This document shows, piece after piece, positions 60,703 to 64,000 of a stretch of 64,000 nt of DNA. This stretch comes from Candidatus Saccharimonadota bacterium (GTDB lineage: Bacteria; Patescibacteriota; Saccharimonadia; Saccharimonadales; Saccharimonadaceae): contig JAFRCN010000004.1 in assembly GCA_017404335.1 (NCBI GenBank), positions 110,442 to 174,441 of the forward strand, read 5' to 3'. The position numbers and the translations under genes were made by a program. Position 1 is the stretch's first letter. Each line of letters starts with the position of its first letter. The notes beneath the pieces were generated by a model. The model was not told the DNA's origin. It saw only the letters and a list, made by a program, of their open reading frames with translations, and searched no databases.

Positions 60703-60711
60703 AATACTAAT
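60700..60711 (+). promoter_or_regulatory. Leaderless promoter of the TPR gene
   Basis: TGCTAAAAT; TAAAAT at 60700-60705 starts with the stop codon of the upstream gene (60700-60702), and the ATG is 6 nt after it. Confidence 0.7.
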
Positions 60712-61461
60712 ATGGCTGCGTATCTGGTGATTCTGATTTTTACGGTTTATCTGATATTTTTGTTTCCGGCGGAGCCTAAGGTTAAGAAGGAAGAAGAAAA
60801 ATCGCCAAAATATAAGGCGCAGATGAAGAAGCTTTGGGCGATTGCGCAGACTTCGATGAAAGAGCGAAAGCCGTTTCGGGCGGAGAAGGCGTTACTTACT
60901 ATTTTGAAATTTGACGAAAAAAACGCGGCGGCGTACAACCGGCTGGGGATTTTGTATGCGAAAGGGCAGAAATACGACGAGGCGGTAGAGTGTTTTGAGA
61001 TTGCGCAGTCGCTCGATAATAACCCGGCCTCGATTCATAACGCGGGGCTGATTTATCTTGAAACGGGGGCGTATGAGAAGGCAGAGATGGCGTTTTTGCA
61101 GGCGATTGAGCTAGAGGGCGACGTTCCGGCGCGATATATAGCGCTAGCAAAGGCGGAGGAGAAGCTCGGAAGACCAAAAAAAGCGGTCGAGGCGCTGGAA
61201 AATGCTTATGAATTAGATCCGAAGGTTGCGACACTCCGCCAAATTCTAGCGATTTATGAGGATGCTGGCGATACAGAACTAGCTACAGCAACATCAGCAC
61301 GAATTGAGGAGCAGATAATTAAGGATAATGAAATAAAACGAAAGAGGGTGCTCACCAATATGAAGAAGACACCTGTTTCTACTCGGACTGCAAAACCTTT
61401 AAAAAAGCCCGCGACGGGCGCGAGAGTGATTAAAACACATATTGGTAGAAAAAGAATCTAA
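60712..61461 (+). CDS. Membrane-anchored TPR-repeat protein
   Basis: 249 residues. One N-terminal membrane helix (~2-19) precedes four or so TPR motifs (~45-205; NAAAYNRLGILYAKGQKYDEAVECFEIAQSLD is a clear one). A basic tail follows. TPRs mediate protein contacts; the partner is unknown. Confidence 0.8.
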   Translation: MAAYLVILIFTVYLIFLFPAEPKVKKEEEKSPKYKAQMKKLWAIAQTSMKERKPFRAEKALLTILKFDEKNAAAYNRLGILYAKGQKYDEAVECFEIAQSLDNNPASIHNAGLIYLETGAYEKAEMAFLQAIELEGDVPARYIALAKAEEKLGRPKKAVEALENAYELDPKVATLRQILAIYEDAGDTELATATSARIEEQIIKDNEIKRKRVLTNMKKTPVSTRTAKPLKKPATGARVIKTHIGRKRI

Positions 61462-61466
61462 AGGAT

Positions 61467-61530
61467 AGATTATGGTCGCTTTTCAAGAGTAGCATTACTT
61501 ATTGCTTCTTTGCTTGCGATACCATAATCT
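61467..61530 (+). terminator. Quasi-palindrome after the TPR gene
   Basis: AGATTATGGTCGC (61467) pairs with GCGATACCATAATCT (61516) with a 2-nt bulge, starting 5 nt after the TPR stop. It lacks a T tract. It could terminate or protect the transcript. Confidence 0.55.
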
Positions 61531-61561
61531 GTATAATATGTCTAAATTATGACGATGCGCA

Positions 61562-61590
61562 TTGACTTTTTAGACGAAGTGTGCTATAAT
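61562..61590 (+). promoter_or_regulatory. Consensus promoter of the orphan gene
   Basis: TTGACT (61562-61567), 17 nt and GTGTGCTATAAT (TATAAT 61585-61590). The ~130-nt leader contains AGATTATTGCG (61654)/CGCAATAATCT (61697), an 11-bp perfect stem ending just before the AGGGGG Shine-Dalgarno (61713). Confidence 0.8.
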
Positions 61591-61727
61591 AAATTTATAG
61601 AACTTATGTTAATAGTTTTAAGTACATTAAGGCTTATGTAACTACATATTCCCAGATTATTGCGGAATTCGCTCGTTCGATTCGGACGGGTGATCACGCA
61701 ATAATCTTATATAGGGGGTATATGGTA

Positions 61728-62339
61728 ATGAAGTACAAGCAGTATATTTGGGTCGATGAGTGTGGTCACGATGGCAAGATCATTTGTAGCCTAAAGGCGA
61801 TAAATGCTGGGGAAATCTCAGACTTCATCGAGAGATGCTGGATAACAAGAGACGAGGAGAAACGCAACTACATACGCGATGACTTTGGACAAATGCGCAT
61901 CTTCTTCATCGATGAGCGCATTGATGAAACGGAGGACTGTTGGGAGTTTGAAAGTACAGAATTTTTAGAACCGAACGAGCCTCTTTATACAAGAAACTAT
62001 GTACAAGCTCTTTTCGGGAGGCTTCCTAGATGGATGCCTACTTTGGTTAATTATGCCTGCGACTACATCAGATTTCGGGTGGATGAATTCAGTAATGACG
62101 GAGAATGGACTGATTATAATTTCGTTTTCTTGAATTGTTTTCCGGTTGGGTGTAGAATCAAGCTCGAAGTCGAATCGTATGAAGAAGTCGATCCTGACAC
62201 CTATATTATTACGAATGTAGGAACAGATTCCAGGAATTACTCTCTTGCAGTAGAGGAATATCGGAATGGGAAACTCCTTAGGACCTGTGAACTTGGGAGA
62301 GATAAGGAAGGAGATTATGAACTGATTACTGAGACATAA
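61728..62339 (+). CDS. Orphan protein of unknown function
   Basis: 203 residues, unrecognised. The ATG at 61728 is preferred because AGGGGG lies 9 nt upstream; ATG 61722 is only 3 nt away. The protein starts MKYKQYIWVDECGHDGKIIC and is rich in aromatic and acidic residues (WEFESTEFLEPNEP, YEEVDPDTYI) without membrane helices. It has a strong promoter, a structured leader and its own terminator, so it appears to be expressed alone in the accessory end of the window. Confidence 0.6.
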   Translation: MKYKQYIWVDECGHDGKIICSLKAINAGEISDFIERCWITRDEEKRNYIRDDFGQMRIFFIDERIDETEDCWEFESTEFLEPNEPLYTRNYVQALFGRLPRWMPTLVNYACDYIRFRVDEFSNDGEWTDYNFVFLNCFPVGCRIKLEVESYEEVDPDTYIITNVGTDSRNYSLAVEEYRNGKLLRTCELGRDKEGDYELITET

Positions 62340-62368
62340 GCTATTATCGCTGATACAGAGGCGAAGAC

Positions 62369-62396
62369 GGCCCTCGCGGAGACGCGGGGGGCTTTT
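62369..62396 (+). terminator. Terminator of the orphan gene
   Basis: GCCCTCGCG (62370) pairs with CGCGGGGGGC (62383), followed by TTTT. Confidence 0.85.
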
Positions 62397-62398
62397 CT

Positions 62399-62534
62399 AG
62401 CACGCCCGGCATGAGCAATAGCTTGGTGGTGAAAGTCCACTACACGCTTGGTAGTAGGGGGTGTTAGCCGAACGGCAAGGGTGTCCATCGCGAGGTGTAA
62501 CCCATGTTACAAGGCATGGCTGAACCCACAGAAG
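62399..62534 (+). mobile_element. Group II intron remnant (domain I 5' part)
   Basis: GCACGCCCGGCATGAGC, GGTGGTGAAAGTCCACTAC, GTTAGCCGAACGGCAAGGGTGTCC, CGCGAGGTG and GAACCCACAGAAGTCAG occur in the order seen in bacterial group II intron domain I. No reverse transcriptase and no domain V/VI follow, so it is a fragment. This starts an 800-nt stretch (62340-63141) without protein genes, which holds the intron remnant, palindromes, tRNA-Tyr, a tRNA-like RNA and two terminators. Confidence 0.7.
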
Positions 62535-62543
62535 TCAGTCTAT

Positions 62544-62562
62544 TTGGTGCTGGAAGTAGGAC
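62544..62562. repeat. 19-bp copy of the tRNA-Tyr 3' end
   Basis: Identical to 62793-62811, the CCA end and T-arm part of tRNA-Tyr, in the same orientation 249 bp away. Direct repeats of a tRNA 3' end are what integration into a tRNA leaves behind. Confidence 0.7.
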
Positions 62563-62563
62563 A

Positions 62564-62587
62564 GTCATTTCGCTAAAGCGAAATGAC
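62564..62587. repeat. Hairpin repeat, second TTTCGC-TAAA-GCGAAA copy
   Basis: GTCATTTCGC-TAAA-GCGAAATGAC followed by CGTCGGGCG. It shares the core and trailing CGGGCG with 57935. Confidence 0.7.
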
Positions 62588-62625
62588 AACGTCGGGCGTC
62601 GGTTCGGAAAATCTAGAATAATGGA

Positions 62626-62749
62626 AGTAGGTCGTCGGCTTTTGCTGGCGCAAAAGCCTCTCTCGCTACGTCGACTCGGAAAATCTAAAATAAATTTTAG
62701 ATTTTCGCTCGTCTCCTTGCGAGACGAACCTAACGGTTCGCGACCTACT
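62626..62749. repeat. Branched palindrome downstream of tRNA-Tyr
   Basis: AGTAGGTCG (62626)/CGACCTACT (62741) enclose CTTTTGC/GCAAAAG (62639/62650), AAAATCTAAAAT/ATTTTAGATTTT (62680/62694) and GTCTC/GAGAC (62711/62721). CGGAAAATCTA occurs twice nearby (62604-62614, 62677-62687). Confidence 0.7.
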
Positions 62750-62760
62750 CCCAATGTCAA

Positions 62761-62792
62761 GAAAAATAGCGAACAGATGTTCGCTATTTTTC
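62761..62792 (-). terminator. Terminator of tRNA-Tyr
   Basis: A 14-bp stem GAAAAATAGCGAAC (62761) with GTTCGCTATTTTTC (62779) lies directly after the tRNA on the minus strand. Confidence 0.85.
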
Positions 62793-62793
62793 T

Positions 62794-62878
62794 TGGTGCT
62801 GGAAGTAGGACTCGAACCTACGAAGCCCGAAGGCGAGAGATTTACAGTCTCTTGTCATTGCCACTAGACGATTCCAGC
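62794..62878 (-). tRNA. tRNA-Tyr (anticodon GTA)
   Basis: 85 nt, class II with a long variable arm (CGCCTTCGGGCTTCG region). Acceptor GCTGGAA/TTCCAGC, anticodon stem AGAGA/TCTCT with loop CTGTAAA giving GTA, T-arm GTAGG/CCTAC, A discriminator and encoded CCA. Its promoter is probably the minus-strand TATAAT at 63080-63085, shared with the tRNA-like RNA upstream. Confidence 0.93.
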
Positions 62879-62906
62879 ACTTAAACGACTGACCAAATCT
62901 CTCTTA

Positions 62907-63073
62907 TGGAGCCGCGAACCGGGTTTGAACCGGTGACCTCATCCTTACCATGGTTATCATCGACTCCTCGACAATAAATAATAAGGGTATGAACACTTAT
63001 CCCTAAGAACCGCAATTGATTTCTTAGTTATTAAGTGACAGGTCACGAACTCAAACGAGTCGTGGCTTCCTAT
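62907..63073 (-). ncRNA. tRNA-like structured RNA (Thr-tRNA 3' half with CCA)
   Basis: The 3' part has a T-arm ACCGG-TTCAAAC-CCGGT, acceptor strand TCGCGGC, T discriminator and CCA, preceded by ATGGTAAGGATGAGGTC, which resembles a tRNA-Thr(GGT) anticodon loop and 3' stem. The 5' part is not tRNA-like: GCCACGA (63061-63067) could pair with the acceptor strand at 6 of 7 positions, but then come CACGACTC/GAGTTCGTG, CTAAGAA/TTCTTAG and TTATTGTCGA/TCGATGATAA hairpins. It may be a tRNA with an insertion, a remnant, or a separate RNA. A -10 box precedes it. Confidence 0.5.
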
Positions 63074-63097
63074 AATCTATTATAACATAAAATGAAT

Positions 63098-63143
63098 AAA
63101 AAAGTGCGAATCCGGCCAAGTTGGCAAAATTCGCACTATTTTT
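63098..63143. terminator. Bidirectional-type terminator after the Fic gene
   Basis: AGTGCGAAT (63104) pairs with ATTCGCACT (63130), with an inner GCCAAGTTGGC and A/T tracts outside. Confidence 0.85.
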
Positions 63144-64000
63144 AGCGGTCCACTCGGATCGGCAGAAGACCGGCAAGATCCATTTGCTCGAGAGTAACGC
63201 GAGTTAGCTCACTATTTTCAAAGCTGATCTCGTATTCACGGCCACCCTCTTTGGTGGGTTTAATAAGGTTACGATCACGAAGTTTCTTGATTTGCTGAGC
63301 GATAGCAACGGAAGTAACTTCGCGTCCCCAAAGATCTTTGATGTCGCTAGCCTTGATAACACCAAGACGAACAGCACGGTCAAGAATATTGCCCTCTAGT
63401 TTGGAAACAACACCGGCTTTCTCCATACGATCGACAGACGGAAGCAGGATCTTCTTATTGACAAATTCAGCATCAGCAAGAGATTCGGATTTCTTAATCT
63501 CGTCGCGCACGCCGGAAAGGAAGTATTCGCACCACTCCAAAATATGCTCGTCTTTGTAGTCATCGGCAAGAGCTAGCATATCGTAATACTTATTACGATC
63601 ACCTGCAAAAATAGCTGTTGGATTAAAGAGGCGCATTTTATTTGGAGCAATATAGCCTTTCTTGCAAAGAAGCGCATAAGTCATCAATCTGTCGGTACGG
63701 CCATTTCCATTACCGAATGGGTGGATCCAAACGAAGCGATGATTGGCGATAGCGATTTTGAGTAGATCGTACTGCTCGCCTTCGTCGCTATTGATGTAGT
63801 CAATAAGTTCACGCATAAGATCTGGAACATCATATGGTTCAGGTGGTTGATGCTTGGCATTGGCGATATAACGAGGCTCATCGCGCCACGCACCGGCACG
63901 CTTGTCGCCCTCATGGGTTAGACCACCTACGACAACACGATGAAGCTCTTTGATGAAATCAGCCGAGATAGGCTCTTCCATGACATATCTATCAATGAAA
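63142..64000 (-). CDS. Fic-domain protein (5' end beyond window)
   Basis: At least 285 residues; the frame stays open to the right edge, and the ATG at 63981 is probably internal. The Fic motif HPFGNGNGRTDR (~residues 91-102 from that Met) is complete, so AMP transfer to a target protein is likely. A C-terminal winged-helix-like region (VTSVAIAQQIKKLRDRNLIKPTKEGGREYEIS) follows, as in the DUF4172/Fic-HTH type. The inhibitory helix cannot be judged because the N-terminus is missing. Confidence 0.85.
   Translation of the reverse strand, partial: FIDRYVMEEPISADFIKELHRVVVGGLTHEGDKRAGAWRDEPRYIANAKHQPPEPYDVPDLMRELIDYINSDEGEQYDLLKIAIANHRFVWIHPFGNGNGRTDRLMTYALLCKKGYIAPNKMRLFNPTAIFAGDRNKYYDMLALADDYKDEHILEWCEYFLSGVRDEIKKSESLADAEFVNKKILLPSVDRMEKAGVVSKLEGNILDRAVRLGVIKASDIKDLWGREVTSVAIAQQIKKLRDRNLIKPTKEGGREYEISFENSELTRVTLEQMDLAGLLPIRVDR

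Noticed and set aside
62504..62884. Open frame over the intron remnant and tRNA-Tyr
   Set aside because: It runs through palindromes and antisense to the tRNA, with no protein-family motifs.
62907..63067. tmRNA (ssrA) as the identity of the tRNA-like RNA
   Set aside because: It is too short, shows no tag reading frame and lacks the Ala-type G-U acceptor pair.
1..64000. Recoded UGA as in SR1 or Gracilibacteria
   Set aside because: UGA ends cpsD and trpS in normal ATGA overlaps, and no conserved Gly position is occupied by UGA in the genes read.
1..64000. CRISPR array
   Set aside because: No regularly spaced direct repeats were seen; the repeats present are palindromic and isolated.

Overview
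The window looks like chromosome of a reduced Candidate Phyla Radiation (Patescibacteria) bacterium, most likely a Saccharibacteria (TM7) relative. Reasons: large ribosomal-protein operons without L29 at its usual place and without L30, the split arrangement of the S10/spc/alpha clusters, ribosomal proteins with Lys/Ala-rich tails, Cys-free versions of normally zinc-binding proteins (L36, S14, L32, RNA polymerase beta'), and sortases, CotH and vWA surface proteins typical of Gram-positive-like envelopes. UGA is a stop (for example cpsD, trpS), so this is not an SR1/Gracilibacteria-type recoded genome. The phylum call is inference; the gene calls rest on recognisable motifs.

Layout. 1-1125: end of a BY-kinase/PHP-phosphatase pair (capsule control). 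1126-12455: S10/spc ribosomal operon from rplC to rplO, preceded by a structured leader without rpsJ, and interrupted between rpsH and rplF by a vWA adhesin gene and a large palindrome. 12456-17758: FKBP, exonuclease I, lactate dehydrogenase, a small membrane protein, metG. 17765-22232: aquaporin (-), small membrane protein, pheST. 22240-27852: ftsEX, CHAP hydrolase, CtpA protease, GT4 glycosyltransferase. 27832-34149: leuS (-), glutaredoxin, SpoU methylase, L32, nusB, NUDIX, rnc, rpsP (-), KH protein. 34150-41831: structured leader, rpoBC. 41886-48213: secY, sortase, infA, rpmJ, rpsM-rpsK-rpsD-rpoA-rplQ-rplM-rpsI. 48291-52301 (mostly -): tRNA-Ala, thyA-folA-glyA, HD hydrolase. 52449-57930: sortase, CotH kinase, potABCD. 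58003-61461: tRNA-Ala, trpS, pseudouridine synthase, delta-prime-like, TPR protein. 61462-64000: accessory end with an orphan gene, a group II intron remnant, palindromes, tRNA-Tyr, a tRNA-like RNA and a Fic protein.

How genes work together. Ribosomal genes are tightly packed and often joined by TAATG stop/start overlaps. thyA-folA-glyA forms the complete dTMP/folate cycle. FtsEX with the coiled-coil CHAP protein looks like the FtsEX-PcsB cell-wall hydrolase module. SecY followed by a sortase links export to surface anchoring.

The most unusual signal is a set of nested palindromes. Two copies of a 134-bp element (33045 and 41681) differ at one position, yet each sits inside its own, locus-specific, perfectly matched outer stem next to a stop codon. 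A third palindrome of the same architecture follows rpsH. Two more palindromes lie in frame inside the coding sequences of sbcB and leuS. GC-rich hairpins occur at 33611 and 51316. A second striking pattern is promoter placement: at least nine genes have an extended -10 box exactly 6 nt before the ATG, implying leaderless mRNAs.
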